From assembly GCF_000971055.1 (NCBI RefSeq), contig NZ_LARW01000090.1:34529-98528 (forward strand): DNA of 64,000 bases. The letters run 5' to 3'. The DNA is from Sphingomonas sp. SRS2. Lineage in GTDB: Bacteria > Pseudomonadota > Alphaproteobacteria > Sphingomonadales > Sphingomonadaceae. Positions 43,454-51,148 of this stretch are shown piece after piece. A program made the translations under genes and the position numbers. Under the pieces are notes generated by a model, which made no database searches, was not told the DNA's origin, and worked only from the letters and a program-made list of their open reading frames with translations. The first letter of the stretch is position 1. Each line of letters starts with the position of its first letter.

Positions 43454-44343
43454 ACGCGCCCGAGATCACGCGTGGCATGAAGGGTAAAACCATCAAGGCC
43501 ATCCTCGCTAAGAAGTTTGAGGCGTTTGTTTCGTCGATCGACGACGAGGCCGTCAAGCATCTGGTCCGCAAAAACACGGTTATCACCGGGGGGTGTATAG
43601 CGTCCATGCTCTTGGGCGAGAAGGTGAACGACTACGATCTGTACTTTACCGACCGGGCCACCTGCGTAGCGGTCGGAAATTACTACGTGGGCAAGTTCGT
43701 CGCCGCCACCGGGCACCCAATGCAGATCGAGGACGATGGCGAGCGGGTCCGCATCGTCACATCCGCCGGCCATCGCGGCGAGACGGCAGGCGATGTCGCC
43801 ACTCTGGAAGACTCCGGGGAGATCGAGGATCGGTACGAAGACATCAACGAAAAGGCGCAGGAGACCGAGGCCGACGAGACGTATCGTCCGGTTTTCATGT
43901 CCACCAACGCCATTACGTTGAGCGATCGTATCCAGATAGTCCTGCGGTTCTACGGCGAGCCCGACACGATCCATGAGAATTACGACTTCGTTCACTGCAC
44001 TAATTACTGGCTTAGCCGCGATCGGTCTCTGACCCTTCGCCAGCCTGCGCTGGAAGCCCTGCTTTGCAAGGAGCTTCGCTACGTCGGCAGCAAGTATCCC
44101 GTTTGCTCGGTCATTCGCCTCCGCAAATTCATCAAGCGGGGTTGGACGATCAATGCGGGCCAAATCCTCAAGGCAGTGATGCAGATCAGCGAACTGGATC
44201 TGACCGACCCGAAGGTTCTGGAAGACCAGCTTACGGGCGTCGACAGCGCCTATTTCATGGAGGTGATGCGCAACCTTCGGGAGAAGGATCCCGAGAAGGT
44301 TAACGCCGCGTACCTCGTCGAAATCATAGATCGGATGTTCTGA
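43450..44343 (+). CDS. Pol-beta-superfamily nucleotidyltransferase-like phage protein
   Basis: The 297-residue protein contains VITGGCIASMLLGEKVNDYD-LYF, the GG ... DxD pattern of the nucleotidyltransferase fold (G47, G48, D61, D63), as in CCA-adding enzymes and minimal nucleotidyltransferases. A third carboxylate may lie in the region around VRIVTSAGHRGETAGDVATL or further on. The C-terminal half is helical. Its target (tRNA, protein or small molecule) cannot be told. It overlaps both neighbours and so belongs to the early operon. Confidence 0.7.
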   Translation: MNAPEITRGMKGKTIKAILAKKFEAFVSSIDDEAVKHLVRKNTVITGGCIASMLLGEKVNDYDLYFTDRATCVAVGNYYVGKFVAATGHPMQIEDDGERVRIVTSAGHRGETAGDVATLEDSGEIEDRYEDINEKAQETEADETYRPVFMSTNAITLSDRIQIVLRFYGEPDTIHENYDFVHCTNYWLSRDRSLTLRQPALEALLCKELRYVGSKYPVCSVIRLRKFIKRGWTINAGQILKAVMQISELDLTDPKVLEDQLTGVDSAYFMEVMRNLREKDPEKVNAAYLVEIIDRMF

Positions 44344-45089
44344 TGAACGCTCACGCAACCATCGGTCATAACGGGCCTCCAGAGGAAATCGATCCATTGG
44401 CCGACCTGACCAAGTCGATCGAAGACGCTTACGGTGAAGCCAAGGTATGGCTCGACGGCGAGGCGGTCGCCAATCAGGATCAGGCCGACGCGCTGCATGT
44501 GATCTTCACCAGCCTGGACGACGCCTACAAGCTCGCCGAGTCCACGCGGAAAGAACTGAAGCAGCCGCATATGGACGCGGCGGCGGCAGTCGATGGGGTA
44601 TATTCCCCGCTGCGCGACAAAGCGGACAAGGCTCGCAATGCCGTCAAACTGGCTATCCAGCGGTGGAATGATCATCTGGCCGAGATTGCCGAGATCGAAG
44701 CTGCCCGCATCCGCAAGGAAGCGGAGGATGCTGAAGCTCTTGCCCAGAAGCAGCGCGACGAAGCACTGGCCGCAAACAACCTGACCGCGATCGAAGAAGC
44801 CGAACAGCAGTTTGATAATGCTGTGACGCTCGCAGCCATGGCGAAGAAGGTCGAGAAGGCCCCAACCGTCACCCGCGCTGGCGGCGGTCGCGGTATCGGC
44901 AAGGTGCCCATGCATTGGGTTGGCCGCATTGGTGAGGGCCAAGCCGACCGCAAAGCCTGCCTCCAGCATTACATGGTCGCACAGCGGGATGAACTGACCG
45001 TCTGGCTTCAGTCGCAAGTCGATAAGGACGTGCGCGCTGGCGTTCGCGTCATCCCCGGCTGCTCGATCAAAGAGGAGAAGCGGGCATGA
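44343..45089 (+). CDS. Coiled-coil phage protein upstream of Rad52
   Basis: The 248-residue protein has a helical, charged core (RKELKQPHMDAAAAVDGVYS, IAEIEAARIRKEAEDAEALA) and a C-terminal GGRGIGKVPMHWVGRIGEGQ segment. Proteins of this kind commonly precede single-strand annealing proteins in phages, so an auxiliary role in recombination is plausible; no catalytic site is visible. Confidence 0.65.
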   Translation: MNAHATIGHNGPPEEIDPLADLTKSIEDAYGEAKVWLDGEAVANQDQADALHVIFTSLDDAYKLAESTRKELKQPHMDAAAAVDGVYSPLRDKADKARNAVKLAIQRWNDHLAEIAEIEAARIRKEAEDAEALAQKQRDEALAANNLTAIEEAEQQFDNAVTLAAMAKKVEKAPTVTRAGGGRGIGKVPMHWVGRIGEGQADRKACLQHYMVAQRDELTVWLQSQVDKDVRAGVRVIPGCSIKEEKRA

Positions 45090-45727
45090 GCTTTTCCGAC
45101 GCACAGATTGACGCCCTAAAGGCTCCGCTCTCCCGAGATGCAGTTGCCCAGCGCCAGCAAGGCGGAAGCAAGGTTAGCTATATCGAAGCATGGCACGCCA
45201 TTGCCGAAGCCAACCGCATCTTCGGCTTCGATGCCTGGAACCGCGAGACGGTCGAGCTTCGCATACTTGGCGAGCCTAATCTTGGGAAGGACCGCAACGG
45301 CAATGACCAGTGGCGGGTCAACTACATGGCGCGTGTTCGTGTCACGGTTGGCGATGTCGTCCGCGAAGGCAGCGGCTTCGGGCAGGGCATCGATAAGGAC
45401 GTTGGGCAGGCCCACGAAAGCGGGCTGAAGGAAGCCGAGACGGACGCCATGAAGCGCGCCCTGATGACGTTCGGCAACCCGTTCGGTCTCGCGCTCTATG
45501 ACAAGTCGCAGAGCAGTGTGGCGGACACCCCAAAGGCCGCTGAGCCGGAGCCCCTGATCAGCGATGATGAGCGCGCCCAACTGCTGACGCTCGCTGACGC
45601 GCATCACGTCTTGTTGGGCGACGTCTGCGCCATGGCAAAAATCAAAGACCTTCGCGAGCTGGAAGCCCGGCTTTTCAACAGCGCGAAGAATTGGATCATC
45701 AAAAATGCACGGAAGGAAGCCGCATAA
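45086..45727 (+). CDS. Rad52/Rad22-family single-strand annealing protein
   Basis: The 213-residue protein shows the Rad52 core: [28 protein letters not shown] and the helix [20 protein letters not shown] followed by FGLALYDK. These proteins form rings that anneal complementary single strands and drive phage recombination. It lies directly before SSB, its usual partner, and the genes are translationally coupled. Confidence 0.92.
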   Translation: MSFSDAQIDALKAPLSRDAVAQRQQGGSKVSYIEAWHAIAEANRIFGFDAWNRETVELRILGEPNLGKDRNGNDQWRVNYMARVRVTVGDVVREGSGFGQGIDKDVGQAHESGLKEAETDAMKRALMTFGNPFGLALYDKSQSSVADTPKAAEPEPLISDDERAQLLTLADAHHVLLGDVCAMAKIKDLRELEARLFNSAKNWIIKNARKEAA

Positions 45728-46149
45728 TGGCTGGTAGCGTCTGCAAGGTTATTCTCGTCGGCAACCTGGGGCGCGACCCCGAAAGCCGCTCGTTTCAGAA
45801 TGGCGGCAAGGTCGTCAATCTCCGGGTCGCCACGTCCGAGCAATGGAAGGACAAGGCTACCGGCGAACGGAAAGAAAAGTCGGAATGGCACACGGTAGCC
45901 ATCTTCAACGAAGCTCTGTGCACTGTTGCCGAAAAGTATCTCCGTAAGGGCAGCAAGGTCTATCTTGAGGGAACGCTTCAAACCCGCAAGTGGACCGATA
46001 ACGCAGGCATTGAGAAGTACAGCACCGAAGTGGTGTTGCAGGGCTTCAACGCGGTCATGGTGCTTCTCGACAAACCTACTGGCGACCGGTCTGATCAGTC
46101 CGGCGGCGGTTGGGGTAATGACGACGTCAGCGACGATCCGTTCGCCTGA
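45727..46149 (+). CDS. ssb: Single-stranded DNA-binding protein
   Basis: The 140-residue protein has the OB fold of bacterial SSB ([60 protein letters not shown]). The short Gly/Asp tail ends SDDPFA, close to the acidic tip DDDIPF that recruits repair proteins. ATG 45727 overlaps the Rad52 stop by one base. Confidence 0.95.
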   Translation: MAGSVCKVILVGNLGRDPESRSFQNGGKVVNLRVATSEQWKDKATGERKEKSEWHTVAIFNEALCTVAEKYLRKGSKVYLEGTLQTRKWTDNAGIEKYSTEVVLQGFNAVMVLLDKPTGDRSDQSGGGWGNDDVSDDPFA

Positions 46150-46430
46150 TGTCTAACGCCGCCATCAAGCGCTATTGGGATTGGCTGGAGGGCACATGCG
46201 CCGGTTGCGGACGCATGGCCGAATGCATCCACCACATCATTCACGTCAATTTCCAGCGCATCACCAAGGATGGCTGGCTTGTCGTGAAGCTGTGCCGCGA
46301 ATGCCACCATACCGGCAAGCTCAGCGTCCATGGCCTTGGTGGCGAGCGGCAGTTTTTGGAAGAGACGGGCGTGGACCTTGTCCAGCTCGCCATCCTCAAT
46401 CGGCATAATTTCGAGGTACGGGCCCGATGA
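46149..46430 (+). CDS. HNH-like / DUF968-type phage zinc protein
   Basis: The 93-residue protein has two Cys pairs with adjacent histidines: C17 and C20 (CAGC), HH at 28-29, then C49 and C52 followed by HH (CRECHHTG). This is the layout of small phage HNH-like proteins (DUF968 or Ref type), which sit in nin-type regions next to ninB, as here. Nuclease activity is possible but not shown. Confidence 0.7.
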   Translation: MSNAAIKRYWDWLEGTCAGCGRMAECIHHIIHVNFQRITKDGWLVVKLCRECHHTGKLSVHGLGGERQFLEETGVDLVQLAILNRHNFEVRAR

Positions 46431-46816
46431 CTCATACGGTCATCCTCAGAGGGCCGGCGCAACGCGCCCTCGCAACCAAACTCATCCTTCAGGCACCCGA
46501 TAACTTCGTGGTGACGATCAAGGAGCAGACCCGCACGTCAGAGCAGTCCGACAAGATGTGGGCCATGCTCGGCGATATATCCCGCGCAAAGCCGCTTGGA
46601 CGCCGCCACACCCCCGATGACTGGAAGGCCCTCGCCATGAACGCCTGTGGCTGGGAATGCCAGTTTCAGGAGGGGTTGGACGGTCGCCCGTTCCCCAAGG
46701 GCTTCCGGTCCTCACACCTAACCAAGAGCCAGATGTCTACGCTGATCGAATGGCTTTACGCCTTCGGTGCAGAAAATGGCGTGCGCTGGTCGGATCAGAT
46801 GGAGCGCGCAGCATGA
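46427..46816 (+). CDS. ninB: NinB-like recombination protein
   Basis: The 129-residue protein matches NinB of lambdoid phages in its N-terminal ILRGPAQRALATKLI, the central EQTRTSEQSDKMWAMLGDIS and the C-terminal LTKSQMSTLIEWLYAFGAEN. NinB (Orf) of lambda binds single-stranded DNA and helps load annealing protein onto SSB-coated strands. Its neighbours Rad52 and SSB fit that role. Confidence 0.9.
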   Translation: MTHTVILRGPAQRALATKLILQAPDNFVVTIKEQTRTSEQSDKMWAMLGDISRAKPLGRRHTPDDWKALAMNACGWECQFQEGLDGRPFPKGFRSSHLTKSQMSTLIEWLYAFGAENGVRWSDQMERAA

Positions 46817-47532
46817 TGACGAACATCTGGACGCCTGCCGAGAAGCAGCGCCTTCGCGACCTGAGCGAACAGGGCATGACCTTGGCCAACATATCGACCG
46901 CCATGGGGCGCAGCGAAAAGGCCATACAGGCGATGCGATCGAAGCTTGGCCTTGGTGAGCCTCGTAGCCCGATCACAATGCCAGACGAGTTCCGCGCCAA
47001 TGGCTGCGGTATGACGATCAGGCAGATCATGGAAAGGTATCGCATCTGCTATAACAAGGCATCGGCTTGGCGTGATGCCTGCGGCTTTCCGCGCATACAA
47101 CCCAAGAAGTCGCCGACCCGGATGCCCGACGATTTTCGCGAAGTCGGCCCAACCATGTCGATGAACGAAGCCGCCCGCTACTACCGCGCCCATAATCGGG
47201 CCGTGAGGCGCTGGCACGCAGAGGCCGGCACCACTTCTCGCGCCCCGGTAGCTACGCCAAAGAAGCGCCTGGGCACGCCCTCAACCTACAATATCCGCCA
47301 GCCAATCCAGTTCGGAGCGCCCGGCGACGGGTCCATTGCTGGAGCCGCTGCAAACCATCTGCGCCGCATCGGATATACCAACGTCTACAAGGCCACCGTG
47401 CTGGACATCGCAGCCCGTAAGCATCTCCCGGACGATGGCAGGCAATACTACTGCGTTTCTGGAAAGGGCCTCATCCATCAGGACGAGATGATCCGCCTCG
47501 CTGCCCACCACGGCTTCAGGCAGGCGGCATAG
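46813..47532 (+). CDS. Phage protein with SANT/GcrA-like DNA-binding repeats
   Basis: The 239-residue protein begins IWTPAEKQRLRDLSEQGMTL, ISTAMGRSEKAIQAMRSKLG, a SANT/Myb-like helical DNA-binding domain related to those in GcrA-type proteins. Two further HTH-like segments follow (MTIRQIMERYRICYNKASAW and MSMNEAARYYRAHNRAVRRW). ATG 46813 is used; the frame itself starts earlier inside ninB. A regulator or nuclease accessory role is possible. Confidence 0.65.
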   Translation: MMTNIWTPAEKQRLRDLSEQGMTLANISTAMGRSEKAIQAMRSKLGLGEPRSPITMPDEFRANGCGMTIRQIMERYRICYNKASAWRDACGFPRIQPKKSPTRMPDDFREVGPTMSMNEAARYYRAHNRAVRRWHAEAGTTSRAPVATPKKRLGTPSTYNIRQPIQFGAPGDGSIAGAAANHLRRIGYTNVYKATVLDIAARKHLPDDGRQYYCVSGKGLIHQDEMIRLAAHHGFRQAA

Positions 47533-47537
47533 ATCCT

Positions 47538-48347
47538 ATGGGGGGAGACATCATCCTGCCGGCGAAGGCGCGCCGCAACTTCTCGGAAGTCGAGTTAGAG
47601 CGCCTGCGCGCTGATTATAGAGCGTACGTGGACGGCGGGCGGCTTACGGATCTAGCCGCTGAGATGGGGCGCTCCAAAAGCGTCCTTAGCGAGAAGGCCC
47701 GCGCTCTTGGGCTGACCGATGGGCACGCCGCTCGCAAAGCGGCGGCCAAGGCCGTTGGCGATGCGCGGCGCGGAAAGCCGCTGGCTTGGGAGCATCCACG
47801 CGGCTTCGCCGGAAAGCGCCACTCGACAGAGACGCGCGGAAAATTGCGTATCGCTTCGGCGGCATTCTGGGGCTCCCTGAGTGCGGAAGAGCACGAGGCT
47901 CAAGTGACCACTGCCTTGAAGGCGGCGATAGCTAAGAATGGGCGCATCGGTCCCATCACACCCAATCGGGCGACGACCTGGAAGGCCGGCTGGCGCGAAA
48001 TAGCGGACAAGCGCCACTATTTTCGCTCGCGCTGGGAGGCCAATTACGCCCGCTATTTGCAGTGGCTCAAAGAGCGCGGAGAGATTCTAGATTGGGAGTA
48101 CGAACCTGAGACGTTTTGGTTCGACAAAATCAAACGCGGTGTTCGGTCTTATTTGCCAGATTTTCGCGTCCACGAGCTGAATGGCTCGAAGCCTATCCAT
48201 GAAGTGAAGGGGTGGATGGACGCACGGAGCCGCACGACCCTGAAGCGGATGGCCAAATATCACCCGGCGGAAACCATCATTCTTATCCGGGAGAAGGATT
48301 ATCGGGCGATTTCGCGCTTCTCTGCGATGATCGGGGATTGGGAGTGA
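47538..48347 (+). CDS. HTH-NUMOD3-like PD-(D/E)XK endonuclease
   Basis: The 269-residue protein has an N-terminal SANT-like HTH (FSEVELERLRADYRAYVDGG, AAEMGRSKSVLSEKARALGL). A NUMOD3-like basic segment at about 85-105 (HPRGFAGKRHSTETRGKL) follows. The nuclease core has E168 (SRWEANYARYL), D208 (YLPDFRVHE) and E222-x-K224 (IHEVKGW), which is the PD-(D/E)XK pattern of DUF1064/phage endonuclease I-like resolvases. A Holliday-junction or homing-type function is plausible. Confidence 0.75.
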   Translation: MGGDIILPAKARRNFSEVELERLRADYRAYVDGGRLTDLAAEMGRSKSVLSEKARALGLTDGHAARKAAAKAVGDARRGKPLAWEHPRGFAGKRHSTETRGKLRIASAAFWGSLSAEEHEAQVTTALKAAIAKNGRIGPITPNRATTWKAGWREIADKRHYFRSRWEANYARYLQWLKERGEILDWEYEPETFWFDKIKRGVRSYLPDFRVHELNGSKPIHEVKGWMDARSRTTLKRMAKYHPAETIILIREKDYRAISRFSAMIGDWE

Positions 48348-48568
48348 AGGCTGCTCACAAGCTCCAGCCCGGCGACGCCATGCCGAAGGTCGATAGCATG
48401 CGCCCCAACCCCGGCAAGCTACCGAAAGAGGCTATCGGCAAGCGGGTCAGCATCGAACTCCGCAACGGTCGCATCTGCCACAATTGGGCTGCTGATGGTC
48501 AAAGCGGCTGTCGCTGGACCCTTACCAACAACGATTGGGATATCGCGTTTTATGAGGTGCTGAAGTGA
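48344..48568 (+). CDS. Unknown small phage protein
   Basis: The 74-residue protein starts with GTG 48344, overlapping the nuclease stop. It is beta-rich (RVSIELRNGRICHNWAADGQ, CRWTLTNNDWDIAFYEVL). It looks like small phage proteins that adapt a conserved RWTLTNHPFDI-type core. Function is unknown. Confidence 0.65.
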   Translation: MKAAHKLQPGDAMPKVDSMRPNPGKLPKEAIGKRVSIELRNGRICHNWAADGQSGCRWTLTNNDWDIAFYEVLK

Positions 48569-49305
48569 GCATCCGCCTCATGTCAGCAGTTTGGGGCCTT
48601 AACCTCCCCGACAGCGAGAAGATCGTCCTTCTCGCGCTAGCGGATTGCGCCGATGATAATGGCCTTTGCTGGCCTTCGATCGCCACACTGTGCCGCAAGG
48701 TATCTAAGAGCGACAGGACTGTGCAGGCGGCGATCAAGGGGTTGGTGCTGAAGGGTCAACTGGTGCGTGTCGAAGTGCTCGGCAAGGGGTGTTCATACAC
48801 CGTCACCCCCCGAAGCGGCTTCGCCCCCGAAGAGCCTTCACCCCCGAAGCGAGCGACACCGACCCCCGAAGCGGCTTCGGACAAACCATCAAGAACCACC
48901 ATTGAAGAGGAGGAGGATGCGGGCGCGATCGACAGCCCGGCAGCTTTCTTCGATGCCTGGAACCGGATGGCTGCAAAATCGAAAGCGCATCGCGCCGATC
49001 GCCTCACCGAAAAGCGCCGCAAGGCAGCTAGGGCCCGGATAGAGGAATACACCGACAAGATCGTTGCTGCCGCAATCGCGGCGGTCCCGTCGAAGCCTTG
49101 GCTGATGGGTCTCAACGAGCGCGGATGGTGCGCCGACATTGACTGGATACTCCGCCCCGACAGCATCGCGAAACTTCGAGAAGGCAAATACGATCATGGC
49201 AACCGTACCCGCCCTGCAAACGATCAGATCTCAAACCCCCGCGTCGCAGCCGCAGTTAAGCGAGCGGCTCAACGCACTGGTGGAGAGCGATCTGGCGTAT
49301 TCTGA
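48565..49305 (+). CDS. Phage replication initiator (O-like, HTH)
   Basis: The 246-residue protein has an N-terminal winged helix of the HTH_36 type (LPDSEKIVLLALADCADDNG, ATLCRKVSKSDRTVQAAIKG). A Pro-rich linker whose DNA contains four CCCCCGAAG repeats follows, and then a C-terminal domain (FFDAWNRMAAKSKAHRADRL, RIEEYTDKIVAAAIAAVPSK). This is the organisation of lambda O-type initiators, where the origin lies inside the gene. The GTG start 48565 overlaps the previous stop. Confidence 0.75.
   Translation: MSIRLMSAVWGLNLPDSEKIVLLALADCADDNGLCWPSIATLCRKVSKSDRTVQAAIKGLVLKGQLVRVEVLGKGCSYTVTPRSGFAPEEPSPPKRATPTPEAASDKPSRTTIEEEEDAGAIDSPAAFFDAWNRMAAKSKAHRADRLTEKRRKAARARIEEYTDKIVAAAIAAVPSKPWLMGLNERGWCADIDWILRPDSIAKLREGKYDHGNRTRPANDQISNPRVAAAVKRAAQRTGGERSGVF
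48807..48871 (+). repeat. Four iteron-like repeats, candidate phage origin
   Basis: CCCCCGAAG begins at 48807, 48824, 48841 and 48863 (spacing 17, 17 and 22). Copies 1 and 4 are extended to CCCCCGAAGCGGCTTCG, which contains the palindrome GAAGCGGCTTC. They lie inside the initiator gene, like the lambda ori iterons inside O. Confidence 0.6.
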
Positions 49306-49675
49306 TTTGCCGGTCGTCTCGCCTGCTGCCCGCCAAGCCGTCGAGGCCGAAATGCAGGCGATGACCTCGTTGCTTCAGCCGACCGACCCAGAGCGCATCA
49401 GCGACATGCTGGGAAGCCTTGCCGGGCTCTACCCTGCTGGCAAGATGACCGCAGCGGAGGCCGACGCGCAGAACGCCCTGTACTGCGATCTGCTGAAGGA
49501 TATCCCACACGACATCCTGAAGCTGGCGTTCCGTTCAGCGGCGCAGGAGCATAAGTTTTTCCCGACCGTCGCGGAGCTTCGCGAACTGGCGCGACCGCAT
49601 CGGGCAAGGCGCGCGCGCCGGTTCAACGCGCTGAAGCTGATTGCCACGAAGTACGACCTGGAGAGCGGATCATGA
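49196..49675 (+). CDS. Phage replication-associated protein, possible helicase loader
   Basis: The 159-residue protein begins MATVPALQTIRSQTPASQPQ and overlaps the initiator gene by 110 bases in another frame. If the overlap is unreal, GTG 49280 would be a later start. The C-terminal HDILKLAFRSAAQEHKFFPT-VAELRELA resembles the C-terminal part of phage helicase loaders (lambda P-like position). No ATPase motif is present. Confidence 0.6.
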   Translation: MATVPALQTIRSQTPASQPQLSERLNALVESDLAYSDLPVVSPAARQAVEAEMQAMTSLLQPTDPERISDMLGSLAGLYPAGKMTAAEADAQNALYCDLLKDIPHDILKLAFRSAAQEHKFFPTVAELRELARPHRARRARRFNALKLIATKYDLESGS

Positions 49676-49881
49676 CCGCTGGCATGGAGCTTTACGGCTT
49701 TCGAGCCGTGGAGCCGCTTTACCGGCCCGCAGGCTTGGGCGCGGCCCTCACGTTAGCGCTGGAAGCCCGTAGGGGCGAGACGCGCAGCGGCTCGATCGGC
49801 GAAGCCGACGACATAGCGACGGCGCAGCCGGAACGCCCAAACACTCCCCCCACACAACCGATAGGAAGGAAGAGGTCATGA
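49672..49881 (+). CDS. Unknown small phage protein
   Basis: The 69-residue protein starts MTAGMELYGFRAVEPLYRPA; a possible helix (GLGAALTLALEARRGETR) is followed by a disordered tail. It overlaps both neighbours. Confidence 0.6.
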   Translation: MTAGMELYGFRAVEPLYRPAGLGAALTLALEARRGETRSGSIGEADDIATAQPERPNTPPTQPIGRKRS

Positions 49882-50123
49882 CGAATATGGACACGATCGA
49901 AAAAATACAGAGCGATCCGGAGATGGCTTGGGGCTGGCACTGCAACATTGCTGTGCCGCTGATGGACAGCCTCAACCTTGATCATGAGACGGCGAACGTC
50001 ACCGCTGCTTACCTGATGAGCCACCTGTTCGGCGTGGACATCACGACGCACCCGCAGTTCCAATACGAGAAGGGCGGCGCGCAGAGCACGCACGAGTTCA
50101 TGATGACAGCTGACGGTCGATGA
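49878..50123 (+). CDS. Unknown phage protein
   Basis: The 81-residue protein has a conserved-looking WGWHCNIAVPLMDSLNLDHE motif and AAYLMSHLFGVDITTHPQFQ. Proteins with this W-HCNIA pattern are common in temperate phages of this type; the function is not known to me. Confidence 0.7.
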   Translation: MTNMDTIEKIQSDPEMAWGWHCNIAVPLMDSLNLDHETANVTAAYLMSHLFGVDITTHPQFQYEKGGAQSTHEFMMTADGR

Positions 50124-50380
50124 GCATGACCAACGACATTCCGATGCTGGAGAAATGCGGGAGGGCAGTGAAGCGGACACTCGCACACCATGGAGTGGTT
50201 CTGCACCCCGACGACGTAACCGGGCTGGTGATCGATGTCCTCAACACGCTCAGCAATCCCGATGATGGGATGATTGCTGCCGGTGTCCAGGTGAAGCTGG
50301 CCGGTGAAGTCGCTGGCCAGATGCTCACGAAGGCCATCATCACGGCAGCGATCCACCATGTCAGCAGCGAAGGGGAGTGA
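50120..50380 (+). CDS. Unknown phage protein
   Basis: The 86-residue protein begins MSMTNDIPMLEKCGRAVKRT. It is alpha-helical with one hydrophobic helix near the end (AGQMLTKAIITAAIHHVSS). It overlaps the previous gene by 4 bases. Confidence 0.6.
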   Translation: MSMTNDIPMLEKCGRAVKRTLAHHGVVLHPDDVTGLVIDVLNTLSNPDDGMIAAGVQVKLAGEVAGQMLTKAIITAAIHHVSSEGE

Positions 50381-50381
50381 G

Positions 50382-50579
50382 ATGGAGAAAGCCAAGGAAG
50401 CGCTGGACACTTTGTTCGACGCCGGAAGGGTAATCGAACGCGCCGCGATCGTGAAGTGGTTGCGCAACGAGGCGGCGGTCTACGCATTCGCTCGCAAGTG
50501 GCGCTTGTCAGTCGCGCTGGAAAAGCAGGCAGACGCCATCCAACGCCTCGACCACCTCAACCCCGCAGCAGGAGAATAG
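50382..50579 (+). CDS. Unknown small phage protein
   Basis: The 65-residue helical protein starts MEKAKEALDTLFDAGRVIER at ATG 50382, with AGGGGAG directly upstream. No domain is recognised. Confidence 0.6.
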   Translation: MEKAKEALDTLFDAGRVIERAAIVKWLRNEAAVYAFARKWRLSVALEKQADAIQRLDHLNPAAGE

Positions 50580-50625
50580 GGGGTGATTGCCGGGATATCA
50601 GAACTGCGCTACACTCTCCGCGATC

Positions 50626-50763
50626 ATGCGCCGCACCTCATGGTACATAGCTTTAACCGGCCAAACCTTCGCTCGTCTCTACTGGAGGCACCTGCGCTGG
50701 GAATGGCCAAACAGGCCGGCGAATGACAATGCGCGCGACGGTACGAACTCCAGAAATCGATGA
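50626..50763 (+). CDS. 45-residue phage peptide ending in a PANDNA-type tail
   Basis: The frame ATG 50626 to TGA 50763 encodes MRRTSWYIALTGQTFARLYW and further, with a basic/aromatic start and the tail WPNRPANDNARDGTNSRN. Such RPANDN tails are common in alphaproteobacterial and phage small proteins. It overlaps the terminase small-subunit start by 41 bases. An alternative short frame from GTG 50583 exists and is less convincing. Confidence 0.5.
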   Translation: MRRTSWYIALTGQTFARLYWRHLRWEWPNRPANDNARDGTNSRNR

Positions 50764-51148
50764 AGCGATTATCTCAGGCCTGAGCGAAGGTAAGCCGCTC
50801 GCCGAGATATGCCGTGATAAGGATATCGGGCGATCGACAGTCTATGATTGGCAGATAGCCGACCCTGATCTAGCCGGACGCATCGCGCGCGCGCGTGAAA
50901 TCGGCTTCGACGCCATTGCAGACGCGTGCCTTGAGATAGCAGACGACAGTTCGCTTGATGTGAAGATCGTTGGCGAGGACGAGCGCGAGGTCTGTAATAC
51001 CGAGTTCGTTCAGCGCGCCAAGCTGCGCATAGAGACGCGCCTCAAACTGCTCGCGAAGTGGGACCCCAAGCGGTACGGCGATAAAATCGAGCATGAACAC
51101 AAGGGCGGCGTGACGATCACCACAGGCCAGCACGACGCGGATCTATGA
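50723..51148 (+). CDS. Terminase small subunit
   Basis: The 141-residue protein has an N-terminal helix-turn-helix (ISGLSEGKPLAEICRDKDIG, RSTVYDWQIADPDLAGRIAR) and a helical C-terminal region (FVQRAKLRIETRLKLLAKWD, PKRYGDKIE), the plan of many phage small terminases that recognise the packaging site. It overlaps the large-subunit gene by 4 bases. ATG 50723 or 50729 may be used. Confidence 0.88.
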   Translation: MTMRATVRTPEIDEAIISGLSEGKPLAEICRDKDIGRSTVYDWQIADPDLAGRIARAREIGFDAIADACLEIADDSSLDVKIVGEDEREVCNTEFVQRAKLRIETRLKLLAKWDPKRYGDKIEHEHKGGVTITTGQHDADL

